A stretch of 64,000 bases of DNA from an uncultured Methanobrevibacter sp. (GCA_900320515.1 ONSJ01000003.1:26110-90109); one strand, 5' to 3'. Shown: positions 41,986-50,708, numbered from the stretch's first letter. A program made the numbers and translations. Notes: a model not told the origin generated them from the sequence alone.

Positions 41986-44067
41986 TTACTCATAAAAAGT
42001 ATCGTAAATATCAAAACCATTAGATGCAGCATCTGCAATCATTTCAAAACGTTCTAATTCTTTTTCATATATTCTTTTTTCCAATTCCTTATAATTAGAT
42101 TTTTTATCCATATTAGGTTTTATAATTAAATCATAAATTTTTGCTTTATTCTTATTAGGGTATCTCCTTAATACCCTACCTAATCTTTGAATAAACTCCC
42201 TTGGATTAGTACTATTACATAATAAAATTGCTTTTGATGCTGAAGGAACATCAACACCTTCATCCAAACAATGCATTGCAACCAGACAATCATATTCTCC
42301 ATTTGAAAAATCTTCTAAAATATCTTCCCTATAAGACCTCCTATCATCAAAATTAACACTTGGGTCCGAAGAATCTTTATAAGTAAATGTTTTTACTTTC
42401 CAATCAAATTTATTACCCACTATATTAACTACATCTTCAATTTGCTCATCACTACAATATATTATTAAATTCTGATGGTCAGAACCTAAATCTGATAGAA
42501 TATCTTCCAATACATTCATTTTATTACTAGCATTTTTTAAGATATTAGCTCTCAAAAACAACAACTTTTCAATTTTCTTAGAATTTTTTTCACTTCCATC
42601 ATCCTCAATTCTGTTTAATTGAGTAGTTAAGTCATAATACTCTTCTAATTCATTATCATTTAAACTTATATAAGAAGGATAATAATCATATTTTGTTAAA
42701 TAAGAAAGATTAGTTAGAGGATTTATCTTTTTAATTGCATCTTTAAGAGAAAATTCATAAACAATATCTCCAAAATAATTTAAAAGAAATTCTGTTCCAA
42801 AGTCATCATATTTCCTATCTGGTGTCGCACTCAAACCTAATCTATAATCATATTCATCTATTAATGATTTTCTAAATCTAGTTGAACCTAATTCATGCAT
42901 TTCATCCGCAATCAAAAAATAAGGAATATTATGTCTTTTTCTTGAAATTATCGATTTAAAATTATCCTTATGCATAGAATGAGGAGTACTTAAAACTAAA
43001 ATCTTATTAATATACCCTTTATTTAAATCAGATGTTGCTTCAGAAAATTCTTTTTTACCATTATTATTTGAACTACTTACATTAATAACTTTATCAAACT
43101 CATCAATTAAACCAAATTGTTCAATTGAATTCAACCATTGAGGTATTAAATGTTTGTAGGGCACTGAAATAATAGTTACTAATTTATCCTCTTCAGAAAC
43201 AATTTTATCCAAACAACCTAAAGCAGTGAACGTTTTACCAGTTCCTGTTGCCATTGCAAAAATCCCTTTTTTATCATTGAATATCCAGTTATCTACTGCC
43301 TCTTTTTGATTATCAAATAATTCTATTCTTTTTCTTTTCCTTTTAGAAATAACTTCAGGTGTGAAAACAAGTTCTTCAAAACTATCTGGAGCAATTTCAA
43401 TAAGTTTTTCTTTAACCGCTGTTGGAACATCAATAGTTTTATATTCACCAGATGCACCTTCCCATGTCCTAGTAAATAAATCTATTTTACTACTAATACG
43501 GCTACTTTCACTACTATTCCATGATCTATAAACATCAAATTGTTCTAAATTTTTATTCCATCCTGGGCCAGTCTCATTATTTGAACCAGAAAAACAAACA
43601 TAATTTCCATCAAAATCTCTATTGATTCCAATTTTATAATGCATTATTCCTTTATCTGATTCATTAAGACCCATTACAACAACTTTTATTTCCAATAAAC
43701 CATTAGCTATCATCCAACCTAAAACTTTAACATGATTTTTTCGGATTTCATCTTCCATTGAATCAAGGTCTTTTAAAAAATTATCTGCTAAAAATTCTTC
43801 GGGATTAGTTTCGCCAGCAATAATTGAATCTACATCTTCTGAAGTTAATTCAATACCACATAACAATTTCATTTTACTTTTATTAATAATAAACTCTTTT
43901 AATCCTTTTGCAGAATATGCCAAACTTCTTGAATTAAAATAACCCGCCATCCTATAATATTCTTTTGAATTAGATAAAACAGGAATATAAAAATCGTTTA
44001 AAATATCCTCTTTTTCAGAGTCATAATCATCATGTAAATTTAAATCTTTAAAACTCATTTTATTCAC
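41986..44067 (-). CDS. PLD-domain superfamily 2 helicase of the defence island
   Basis: 693 residues. PLD-like N-terminus: RMAGYFNSRSLAYSAKGLKEFI (39-60) then MHYKIGINRD...CFSGSNNETGPGW (142-170), one HKD-type motif. Helicase core: Walker A ATGTGKTF (273-280), DEMH motif II, SAT-like motif III (LSATP), motif VI QRLGRVLRRYPNK near 640. Unlike the other PLD-helicase (34368) it lacks the DUF3427 part. First gene of the ATPase operon, with its own promoter at 44068-44127. PLD plus helicase suggests DNA translocation and cleavage or end-binding. Proteins of this layout occur near restriction and Dnd-like genes. Confidence 0.85.
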   Translation of the reverse strand: MNKMSFKDLNLHDDYDSEKEDILNDFYIPVLSNSKEYYRMAGYFNSRSLAYSAKGLKEFIINKSKMKLLCGIELTSEDVDSIIAGETNPEEFLADNFLKDLDSMEDEIRKNHVKVLGWMIANGLLEIKVVVMGLNESDKGIMHYKIGINRDFDGNYVCFSGSNNETGPGWNKNLEQFDVYRSWNSSESSRISSKIDLFTRTWEGASGEYKTIDVPTAVKEKLIEIAPDSFEELVFTPEVISKRKRKRIELFDNQKEAVDNWIFNDKKGIFAMATGTGKTFTALGCLDKIVSEEDKLVTIISVPYKHLIPQWLNSIEQFGLIDEFDKVINVSSSNNNGKKEFSEATSDLNKGYINKILVLSTPHSMHKDNFKSIISRKRHNIPYFLIADEMHELGSTRFRKSLIDEYDYRLGLSATPDRKYDDFGTEFLLNYFGDIVYEFSLKDAIKKINPLTNLSYLTKYDYYPSYISLNDNELEEYYDLTTQLNRIEDDGSEKNSKKIEKLLFLRANILKNASNKMNVLEDILSDLGSDHQNLIIYCSDEQIEDVVNIVGNKFDWKVKTFTYKDSSDPSVNFDDRRSYREDILEDFSNGEYDCLVAMHCLDEGVDVPSASKAILLCNSTNPREFIQRLGRVLRRYPNKNKAKIYDLIIKPNMDKKSNYKELEKRIYEKELERFEMIADAASNGFDIYDTFYE

Positions 44068-44085
44068 AAGACCATAACAGTGTAT

Positions 44086-44117
44086 GATCTTTGATCTTTT
44101 ACAAGATCAATATAAAG
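44086..44117 (-). promoter_or_regulatory. Promoter of the PLD-helicase operon with three GATC sites
   Basis: GATC occurs at 44086, 44093 and 44105. GATCTT-TTAC-AAGATC (44093-44108) is a perfect 6-bp inverted repeat. The TATA-like CTTTATATTG on the minus strand is at 44117-44108, so the repeat lies just downstream of TATA, where the transcription start is expected. Confidence 0.5.
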
Positions 44118-44127
44118 TTTATCAAAA

Positions 44128-45462
44128 TTAATCTAATTTAAAATAATCTCGCTCGGAAGCTTTATGAAATATAAAAGGTGACCAAGCATCAGGAAGATGA
44201 TCTTTTACTTCATCATAAGTCATTTTACGATATTCAGCAGCATTTTCCTGCGGAATTTTCTTCCTTTCCAAAATTGATGAATGGTAATCAACTTCATGCC
44301 TCATGCATATATTATGACGCCTGATATTTCTCCTAAACTTACGTATTTCATGATCTGTCCAGTTAGGATTAATATGATAATCATCATTGGTTTGATGTCT
44401 TTTATAAGAGCTGTATTCATCATCAGTCCTTTCTAAAGGTCTATACCTACAGTCAGTTATTTGAACACCCCACTTTGCACATTCAACCCTTTTTTCTTCC
44501 ATTTCTTTATAATCCAATCCGCCTTTTTCCTCATAATTATAAATCATGAATACTGATATTTCTTTAGGCTGGAATCCACCATCCTCCAATATATCAAGTT
44601 GTTTTCTGATGAGTTTTTTCTCTTTAATACTATGATCCCATGCAATTTTTGGATTTTTAAAACCTGCTTTTTTGAGTTTTTCTGCCAAATGTGGTTTTTT
44701 TCTAAGAATTCTACCATCAAAACCAGATTGAGACTCAACATATGTAATTTTTCTCTCTCTTTTCAATTCTATTAATTCATCCAATATATCTTCAATATAT
44801 TCATTAGCTAAGAGATTATTATCATAAAAAATAACTTTCTTTTTACCATTCTGTAAAATTTCATCTTTAATTGACTTTTTACATAACCATTCTGGTTCAA
44901 TTATATATGTTCCACAAAATCCACATTGCCTTATGCATCCACGAGTGGTATGGATAATTTGATAGTCAACATCAACCAAATCATATGCAGGAGGACATTT
45001 TTCAGCACCCTCTATAACACCCAAAATAACATCATCACACCCAGTATAGTCTAAACAGTGATCTGGAAGCAATGATGCATATATTCCCCCAACTAAAACA
45101 GGAACATCTTTTCCATATTTTCTCTTACAATAATCAACTGCACTTTTAACATATTTTGACCAATAAGTAAAGATAGATGTGACACAGATTAAATCAGGCT
45201 TAAATTCATCATCTTCATCGACGTTATTATCTTCAGGAATTAATGTTGTTTGAACATAGTTCCCATATTTCTTTTTTGAATCATCTTCCTCATAACGAAC
45301 TAATTTTACATCAATAGATTTAGTTCTTAAATAACCTGCAATTTTTAATAAACCGATTGGCAAGAAATTAGAATGGTTCCTACTCTTATTAGGAATTGGA
45401 AAATTAGGTTCAATCAATAAAACCCTCTTTACATCCTCAGTAATCCAATCATCAAAGTTCAT
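44128..45462 (-). CDS. B12-binding-type radical SAM enzyme
   Basis: 444 residues. The N-terminal cobalamin-binding-like domain (VKRVLLIEPNFPIP...LPIGLLKIAGYLRTKSIDVKLV...PDLICVTSIFTYWSKYVKSAVDYCK...VPVLVGGIYASLLPDHC) precedes the radical SAM cluster motif CIRQCGFC (C176, C180, C183; CX3CX2C). A basic C-terminal part (HEIRKFRRNIRRHNICMRHEVDYHSS) follows. Such proteins methylate or rearrange unactivated carbons or modify RNA, peptide or nucleotide substrates. It lies just upstream of the PLD-helicase, on the same strand, with a 60-bp gap that has a promoter, so it may be separate or read through. It shares the AT-rich codon use of that operon. Confidence 0.82.
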   Translation of the reverse strand: MNFDDWITEDVKRVLLIEPNFPIPNKSRNHSNFLPIGLLKIAGYLRTKSIDVKLVRYEEDDSKKKYGNYVQTTLIPEDNNVDEDDEFKPDLICVTSIFTYWSKYVKSAVDYCKRKYGKDVPVLVGGIYASLLPDHCLDYTGCDDVILGVIEGAEKCPPAYDLVDVDYQIIHTTRGCIRQCGFCGTYIIEPEWLCKKSIKDEILQNGKKKVIFYDNNLLANEYIEDILDELIELKRERKITYVESQSGFDGRILRKKPHLAEKLKKAGFKNPKIAWDHSIKEKKLIRKQLDILEDGGFQPKEISVFMIYNYEEKGGLDYKEMEEKRVECAKWGVQITDCRYRPLERTDDEYSSYKRHQTNDDYHINPNWTDHEIRKFRRNIRRHNICMRHEVDYHSSILERKKIPQENAAEYRKMTYDEVKDHLPDAWSPFIFHKASERDYFKLD

Positions 45463-45601
45463 TAAAAACAGCTCCTAAGAAAAAATTAATAACAAATTTA
45501 TAATAAACTTTAAGTTCGATATAAATTAAATATTTTTCCAAAAATAATTTCAAATAAGAAAAAAATTAATAAAAAAATGCTCCAATAATAATTTAGAGCA
45601 T

Positions 45602-46183
45602 TTAATCGTGATAAACACCAGCTTTTTCATCCCAATGATCATTATAACCTATATAGTGACCTCCATGTTCCGTAGTGTAGGTATAACCATATTTATCTGC
45701 CTGCTGCCTAGTTATCCCGGATGAATCAACTTCAGGACGATTATCCTCGGATGATGAACTATATGAAGTATAATCCACATTAGTACTTTCCTCAACAGGT
45801 TTTTCTTTTATTTTCAGTGTTTGATTTGTGGTGTTTGCCGTATAATTCTCGTTTCCACCATATGTGCAGTTGACAGTGTATTTTCCAGGACTTTTATCGA
45901 GTTTTAATTTTCCAACACCTTTTTCATTAATAACAACAGAGTGATAATCAGTGGCCCCCTCCTTATCTGTAACGGATATGTTTACTGTTTGGCCTTTAAT
46001 TGGAGTTCCGTTCATGTCAGTAAGCTGTATTTTTATGTTTTCGCCTTCTTCAATTACCTTCTTGTTTTTTATCGTTAATTTTACATTCTCTTTGGTTGGG
46101 GCCTGCATCATTACCGCCAGCCCTATAATAAGGGCAATAATAACAATAACCAACCCCACAATTATCCATTGATTCTTATCCAT
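45602..46183 (-). CDS. Membrane-anchored protein with one Ig-like domain
   Basis: 193 residues. N-terminal membrane anchor (QWIIVGLVIVIIALIIGLAVMM), an extracellular Ig-like/Big_1-type domain (VKLTIKNKKVIEEGENIKIQLTDMNGTPIKGQTVNISVTDKEGATDYHSVVINEKGVGKLKLDKSPGKYTVNCTYGGNENYTANTT), a Ser-rich linker and a C-terminal module GITRQQADKYGYTYTTEHGGHYIGYNDHWDEKAGVYHD. It is a paralogue of the protein at 57359-57985, with a different C-terminal module. Stop and start are close to the next minus-strand gene (10 bp), so it is probably in one unit with it. Function unknown. Confidence 0.75.
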   Translation of the reverse strand: MDKNQWIIVGLVIVIIALIIGLAVMMQAPTKENVKLTIKNKKVIEEGENIKIQLTDMNGTPIKGQTVNISVTDKEGATDYHSVVINEKGVGKLKLDKSPGKYTVNCTYGGNENYTANTTNQTLKIKEKPVEESTNVDYTSYSSSSEDNRPEVDSSGITRQQADKYGYTYTTEHGGHYIGYNDHWDEKAGVYHD

Positions 46184-46193
46184 TCAATCACCT

Positions 46194-47261
46194 TTACCTA
46201 TAGGTATACCAAACCTTAGCCTTATAAGGAACATAATCTTCAATCCATTTTACATGCTTGATATTATATCCTTTATGGGAAGTTCCTACTATTTTAGTTT
46301 TGATTTTCCCAGTATATTCATTTTTAAACCATATTTTTGCCTGAAGCAGCCTTGTGGAGTGCTGAAATTCCTGGCCGGCATCAATCATTGTGCCTATAGA
46401 TATCCCTTTCGCATGTTGGCGAGTGTAACTGTTTGCAACTGCCAGAAGAACATCTCCTGTTTTAAGCTTTTTAGATGCATATCTTGAATCATCAATTCTG
46501 AGTTTCAGGGTTACGGTTTTCCCATTGACCTTTTTCAAAATACTTACTGTTATTTTTCGTTTTTCTTTTGAAACAGGATTGTAAGCAGTTATTTTATGTT
46601 TTCCTATTTTAAATACATTGATTTTAATTTTTGCTATTCCTTTTGAGTTTGTTCTTTTTTTATATGTCTTTCCTTTGACTGTAATCTTTACAACCTTATT
46701 TTTCAAGGGCTTTCCCTTGGTGTCAAGGAATTTGATTGAAAATTTCTTGTTTTTCTGCGTATTATATTTTGTCAGCGCTTTTGTAGGTATTGTCGATTTG
46801 ATCTTGACGGTATTGTATGCAGTCCAGAAGCTTTGTCCGTCCTCGGACCCTATATATGTTTTCACTTCATGTTTACCTACCTTGTAATTTATCGGGAAAT
46901 ACACTATCCCGTCCTGGTTTGTTTTCTTATCCTTCAGATTACCTATTTTTCCAAACGATACATAGACTCCGCCATCAGGATTGTAATCCTCATCATAGAC
47001 CTTCACCTTGAACTTGGTATCTTTATCTCCATAGTACTTGACGACATTGTGGGTGACGACGGTGTCGTCCTCATATTCCTCATCAGTATTCGCATCATAG
47101 AAATAGGTTGTCTCCAATTTGTCATTTTCAGCCGAAGATAATGTATTTTCATCATCCGCCTTTAGGTTATCATCAGCAACAGTACTGTTGTCCTGTGCAC
47201 TTACAGCCGTTAGTGCAAGCAGAAACAGAACCCCGATTAAAATCAGATATCTTGCTTTCAT
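46194..47261 (-). CDS. Secreted Ig-like protein with shared WYT(Y/T)R C-terminal domain
   Basis: 355 residues. Signal peptide MKARYLILIGVLFLLALTAVSAQD, then an acidic linker, an Ig-like unit (VVKYYGDKDTKFKVKVYDEDYNPDGGVYVSFGKIGNL) and a basic Big_1-like unit (LTKYNTQKNKKFSIKFLDTKGKPLKNKVVKITVKGKTYKKRTNSKGIAKIKI). The C-terminal about 110 residues (VTLKLRIDDSRYASKKLKTGDVLLAVANSYTRQHAKGISIGTMIDAGQEF...AKIWFKNEYTGKIKTKIVGTSHKGYN...VPYKAKVWYTYR) form a separate domain whose end also occurs in the protein at 63412-63855. It is not the usual basic wall-binding tail. Surface or wall role inferred. Confidence 0.75.
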   Translation of the reverse strand: MKARYLILIGVLFLLALTAVSAQDNSTVADDNLKADDENTLSSAENDKLETTYFYDANTDEEYEDDTVVTHNVVKYYGDKDTKFKVKVYDEDYNPDGGVYVSFGKIGNLKDKKTNQDGIVYFPINYKVGKHEVKTYIGSEDGQSFWTAYNTVKIKSTIPTKALTKYNTQKNKKFSIKFLDTKGKPLKNKVVKITVKGKTYKKRTNSKGIAKIKINVFKIGKHKITAYNPVSKEKRKITVSILKKVNGKTVTLKLRIDDSRYASKKLKTGDVLLAVANSYTRQHAKGISIGTMIDAGQEFQHSTRLLQAKIWFKNEYTGKIKTKIVGTSHKGYNIKHVKWIEDYVPYKAKVWYTYR

Positions 47262-47338
47262 ATTATAATATTGTGTTTAAGAAGTTATAAATTTGACCCT
47301 AAAATAAAAAAAGATAGTGGAATATCTGACTATTCCAC

Positions 47339-47809
47339 CTATTTGAAATCAACTGATTTACCCATTTTCTTAATCAGGTCGAGATCTTTACCCATAATTA
47401 TCACATATTCGCTGCCGGAAGTGGTTCCAACAAGAGGAAAATGCGTATCATCAATCTTTTTAGGTTCAAGTATTGTCAGGTTACCCTCCTGATATTCATA
47501 GCATTCATCCAAATCAGGCATACTAGATTCGAACATGGACTGATAAAGAAATTTAGATGAATTTTCACTAAGTAGTGTAGCATTCTCATAGAATATAACC
47601 AAATCCTGACTAATATATGACAAAGAAATCATGTCCAAGCCATTTTCATGGCTGCTATCGTTCTGCTTTTGAAAATGGGCATTTTTAGGTATTTTCATTG
47701 AAAAGTAATCCTTAAAATTATGATCTTTCAGCTCGGCCGCATCAACGCTTCCCATGGCCATGATTGCAGCCAGAAATATTATAAACAAACAAATCCACTT
47801 TCTATCCAT
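47339..47809 (-). CDS. Small secreted protein of the 178-residue paralogue family
   Basis: 156 residues. Signal peptide MDRKWICLFIIFLAAIMAMGSVDAAE. The mature part (FKDYFSMKIPKNAHFQKQNDS...MISLSYISQDLVIFYENATLL...YVIIMGKDLDLIKKMGKSVDF) matches the ectodomain of the neighbouring upstream gene (47818-48354) and of the zinc-ribbon protein at 49725. All share a start like F.M.(I/V)P....F, a bent middle, and an end of the type G.D..(L/M)(I/V)K.(M)..(S/T)(V/I)(D/E)F. The gene lies 8 bp downstream of its paralogue, so both are one operon. Function unknown. Confidence 0.7.
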   Translation of the reverse strand: MDRKWICLFIIFLAAIMAMGSVDAAELKDHNFKDYFSMKIPKNAHFQKQNDSSHENGLDMISLSYISQDLVIFYENATLLSENSSKFLYQSMFESSMPDLDECYEYQEGNLTILEPKKIDDTHFPLVGTTSGSEYVIIMGKDLDLIKKMGKSVDFK

Positions 47810-47817
47810 AATCTCAC

Positions 47818-48354
47818 CTACTCATAGAATTCAATTGTGTTTATCATTGATTTGATTAAATTCAAATCATTTCCTGAAACTTCAACAAGCACATGTCCTT
47901 TCTGAAGGAGTATCCCCTCTTTAAACTTCGAATCTTCAATATTCTTAGCCATCTTACCATTATTTTTAACATTATGAGAAATTATCAAATCACCCTCAAA
48001 ATCAAATGTGGCATTTCCTGAAGAGTTACCTGCCTTAACCAAAGCATCAATAAACTCATGAGTAATCAAAGGAGAATCAGCATATATGATTGCTATTTTA
48101 TTATTTTTATCAAAATAGCTATATCCCTGACCAAACACAGCATCATCACTATTATTCCACTGCTTTAAAAATTTAACATCCTTCGGAACGGCCATCTTGA
48201 ATTCGGAATTGAAATCATACATCTTCATCCCTTCCGGAACCGATCCTTTTTCAGCTGACAGATTATTGCCAGTAAGCATATAGGCCAGTCCTGCAACCAA
48301 TGCTATGATGACAATAACCAATCCGACAATTATTATCTTATGACTTTTTTCCAT
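47818..48354 (-). CDS. Membrane-anchored protein of the same paralogue family
   Basis: 178 residues. One N-terminal membrane helix (KIIIVGLVIVIIALVAGLAYML) and an external domain (MYDFNSEFKMAVPKDVKFLKQWNNSDDAVFGQGYSYFDKNNKIAIIYADSPLI...VLVEVSGNDLNLIKSMINTIEFYE) homologous to the next gene. First gene of a two-gene unit that is divergent from the zinc-ribbon genes at 48432 onward; the 77-bp gap holds both promoters. Family is confined, as far as I know, to these methanogens. Function unknown. Confidence 0.72.
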   Translation of the reverse strand: MEKSHKIIIVGLVIVIIALVAGLAYMLTGNNLSAEKGSVPEGMKMYDFNSEFKMAVPKDVKFLKQWNNSDDAVFGQGYSYFDKNNKIAIIYADSPLITHEFIDALVKAGNSSGNATFDFEGDLIISHNVKNNGKMAKNIEDSKFKEGILLQKGHVLVEVSGNDLNLIKSMINTIEFYE

Positions 48355-48431
48355 CTTATCACCATTATTACCATATTGTCCTCAAAATAATATAAACTAT
48401 TAACAACATACACTTACCCAGAGGTTAAAAC

Positions 48432-49154
48432 ATGGAGGAATACTGTAAGAATTGCGGTGCCAAAGTCAAGCCCGAGGAGGATTTCTGCCCTGATTGCGGC
48501 TCAAAAATTGAACGAAACACAATCACATGCGAGAACTGTGGTGCGAGTCTTGGGAAAGGCATGAAATTCTGTACTGCGTGCGGTAATCCTACAGGGAAAT
48601 CTGTCAATTTCTGCCCTGGCTGCGGAAGGAAGCTGGATCAGGGAGAGGATTATTGCAGCGAATGCGGCACCCATGCAAACGACACTAAAAACGAGAGTTT
48701 CATTAAGAAAAACCAGAAGGTGATTGTAGCAGCAGTTATGGTGGTCGTCATTTTGATAGTCGTGTCTTTAGTGGCCATGATAGGCACCACCCCTGAGGCA
48801 GAGCCCCAGAATGTGGAGGTCGGCTCGACCAATTTCATAATTCCGGGAGATTATCAGATAGACCCTTCCTCAATTGATGTTGACTACAAATATCAGAGTG
48901 CCACCTTTGCGAAGGGATGGGTCAATTCCAATGGAGATACAATCTATATAGGTACCTTAACCGTCCCGTATGGCGTTGATGCCCAGGATGTGCTTTCTTC
49001 AGAGGGAGGCAGCCACAAAAGCATGATGGGATATGACGGATACTACACTGAAGAAGACGGATTCTATAACTTCGCATTTGAAACCGGAGGATACATCTGC
49101 GTGGTTACCGTTTCTAACCCTCAGACATTTGATAATATAACCTGTTTGGGATAG
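48432..49154 (+). CDS. Multi-zinc-ribbon membrane protein
   Basis: 240 residues. Four short zinc-binding CxxC pairs make two to four zinc ribbons in the N-terminal 78 residues (CKNCGAKV...CPDCGSKI, CENCGASL...CTACGNPT, CPGCGRKL...CSECGTH). One membrane helix follows (KVIVAAVMVVVILIVVSLVAMI), then an external domain of about 130 residues (NVEVGSTNFIIPGDYQIDPSSIDVDYKYQSATFAKGWVN...GYICVVTVSNPQTFDNI). The ribbons are presumably cytosolic. First of three consecutive genes with the same ribbon-helix-ectodomain layout (10 and 11 bp spacing). The role may be a membrane signal or assembly protein; not established. Confidence 0.8.
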   Translation: MEEYCKNCGAKVKPEEDFCPDCGSKIERNTITCENCGASLGKGMKFCTACGNPTGKSVNFCPGCGRKLDQGEDYCSECGTHANDTKNESFIKKNQKVIVAAVMVVVILIVVSLVAMIGTTPEAEPQNVEVGSTNFIIPGDYQIDPSSIDVDYKYQSATFAKGWVNSNGDTIYIGTLTVPYGVDAQDVLSSEGGSHKSMMGYDGYYTEEDGFYNFAFETGGYICVVTVSNPQTFDNITCLG

Positions 49155-49164
49155 GAGCGAATTT

Positions 49165-49713
49165 ATGATGGAGTATTGCGAAAACTGTGGAGCGAAGCTT
49201 GAAGATAAAAGCAGATTTTGCCCAAAATGCGGACATGCACTTGCGGTAAATGCTGATGATGGACGCTTTGCAGACAAATCCAGAATTGCCATAGTCACTC
49301 TGGTCATCATCATTATGACTCTTGCACTGTTCATTGCTGTGCCCATAATTACAGACCTCACTGCCGGAAGCCAGCACGTATTCGTTGGAACCGCTGAGTT
49401 CAAGATACCCGATTATTTTGAATATGATGAGAAGGCATCCAACAAGACCATTGATGAAAGAATCACCCACAAGGATTGGAGGCATGGTGACGAACACATT
49501 GAAATAGCAGTATCCCATTTTGAATCAGGTGCCGATATCGATAAGGTTCTGGTAAACCTTGGAGGCTACAAGGAGGAAAAATACAACATCAGAGGACACC
49601 ACTACCATTTTCAGGATGGCGAGGAATGCTTTGCATATGATGCTGGTGGAAACCGGATGATTTCAATAATCGTATCTGATGCCAAACTGTTCGATAAGAT
49701 AAAAGTATTATAG
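49165..49713 (+). CDS. Zinc-ribbon membrane protein, second of three
   Basis: 182 residues; ATG 49165, GGAG 6-7 bp upstream. One zinc ribbon (CENCGAKL...CPKCGHAL), a membrane helix (RIAIVTLVIIIMTLALFIAVPII) and an ectodomain (SQHVFVGTAEFKIPDYFEYDEKASNKTIDERITHKDWRHGDEHIEIAVSHFES...MISIIVSDAKLFDKIKV) like that of the first gene. Follows the first zinc-ribbon gene by 10 bp and precedes the third by 11 bp: one operon. Ends in SDAKLFDKI like the family motif. Confidence 0.8.
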   Translation: MMEYCENCGAKLEDKSRFCPKCGHALAVNADDGRFADKSRIAIVTLVIIIMTLALFIAVPIITDLTAGSQHVFVGTAEFKIPDYFEYDEKASNKTIDERITHKDWRHGDEHIEIAVSHFESGADIDKVLVNLGGYKEEKYNIRGHHYHFQDGEECFAYDAGGNRMISIIVSDAKLFDKIKVL

Positions 49714-49724
49714 GAGGAAAAAAT

Positions 49725-50681
49725 ATGGATTGTCCCAAATGTGGAGAGAAAAACAGTGAAAACGCAAAATTCTGCAAACAATGTGGAGAACTTTTAAATG
49801 ATAATGAAGATTCACCAAAGACAGACAACAAAAACAAGATCATCATTGCTGCCCTGATAGCCGTAATCGCCATATTGGCTGTGGGCATACTCTTTGGAGG
49901 AGGATTGTTTAAAAGCGAGGTCCCCCTTCAGAGCATGGATTTCGAAGTGTTTACGATGGACGTTCCTGTCGGCGCTGACTTCAAGGAATTCACATCCATT
50001 CCGGCATTCGGAAATATCGGAGGGCTCGTCTATCTGCAGAACAACGGGTCATATTCCAGTGAAGTCAGTGTGCTTGGAGTATCAAAAATGGGCGGATCAG
50101 TGCCTGATGAAATGAAATTTGACCGTGAGGAGGGCAACATTACAATATTCAAGGATGATACCGGACTATACCTCACCAACCTCAACAAGGATGACTTCAG
50201 CTTCAGCCTGATGGGAAGAGACCCCGACACCATGGTCAAGATGCTGAATACAATAGACATAACCGATTCAAAGGCCTTGTCTTCCGATGATTCAAAAACC
50301 CAGGAAACCTCATCAACAAAGACAACACAGGCCCAGGCTCCTGCCCCTAAGACAACTTCAATGTCAATCCTTGGAGGAAGCTTTTCCACAGGCTCCGAGC
50401 TTGAGGACAAGACCTATGCAAGCATCTATGTCGGGGCAAATCATGCAGGTGAAAGCGTGCAGCTCCAGATCTGGTATTCAAGGGACGGGTCAACACTGAA
50501 TCATGGAAATATGGTTCCTGTGACAGTGGATTCCTCAGGATATCTTGATGTGTCAAGTGCGGATTCCTATTCCAAGTTTCCGGACTTTGCTGAAATCAAT
50601 CTGTATGACGGTTCAGGCTCCAAGCTGCTCGATACAAGGTCGGTCAGCCTCAGCCCTACAAGCGGAACTCAGAACTTTTAG
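49725..50681 (+). CDS. Zinc-ribbon membrane protein, third of three, with extra C-terminal domain
   Basis: 318 residues; GGAGG 8 bp before the ATG. One zinc ribbon (CPKCGEKN...CKQCGELL), a membrane helix (KIIIAALIAVIAILAVGILFGGGLF), the small ectodomain seen in the 47339 and 47818 proteins (MDFEVFTMDVPVGADFKEFTS...DPDTMVKMLNTIDI), a Ser/Thr/Gln linker, and a C-terminal Ig-like domain (DKTYASIYVGANHAGESVQLQIWYSRDGSTLNHGNMVPVTVDSSGYLDVSSADSYSKFPDFAEINLYDGSGSKLL). Thus it links the zinc-ribbon genes with the divergent ectodomain genes. A GC-rich terminator follows. Confidence 0.8.
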   Translation: MDCPKCGEKNSENAKFCKQCGELLNDNEDSPKTDNKNKIIIAALIAVIAILAVGILFGGGLFKSEVPLQSMDFEVFTMDVPVGADFKEFTSIPAFGNIGGLVYLQNNGSYSSEVSVLGVSKMGGSVPDEMKFDREEGNITIFKDDTGLYLTNLNKDDFSFSLMGRDPDTMVKMLNTIDITDSKALSSDDSKTQETSSTKTTQAQAPAPKTTSMSILGGSFSTGSELEDKTYASIYVGANHAGESVQLQIWYSRDGSTLNHGNMVPVTVDSSGYLDVSSADSYSKFPDFAEINLYDGSGSKLLDTRSVSLSPTSGTQNF

Positions 50682-50708
50682 GCAGCAAACACAGCTGCCC
50701 TTTTTTTA
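50681..50708 (+). terminator. Strong terminator after the zinc-ribbon operon
   Basis: GGCAGC/GCTGCC, 6-bp perfect GC stem with a 7-nt loop, followed by C and seven T (50701-50707). Confidence 0.75.

Noticed and set aside
37905..45462. Known DNA phosphorothioation (Dnd) system
   Set aside because: Only a DndD-like ATPase is clear; DndB, DndC and a desulfurase are absent and the DndE resemblance is weak.
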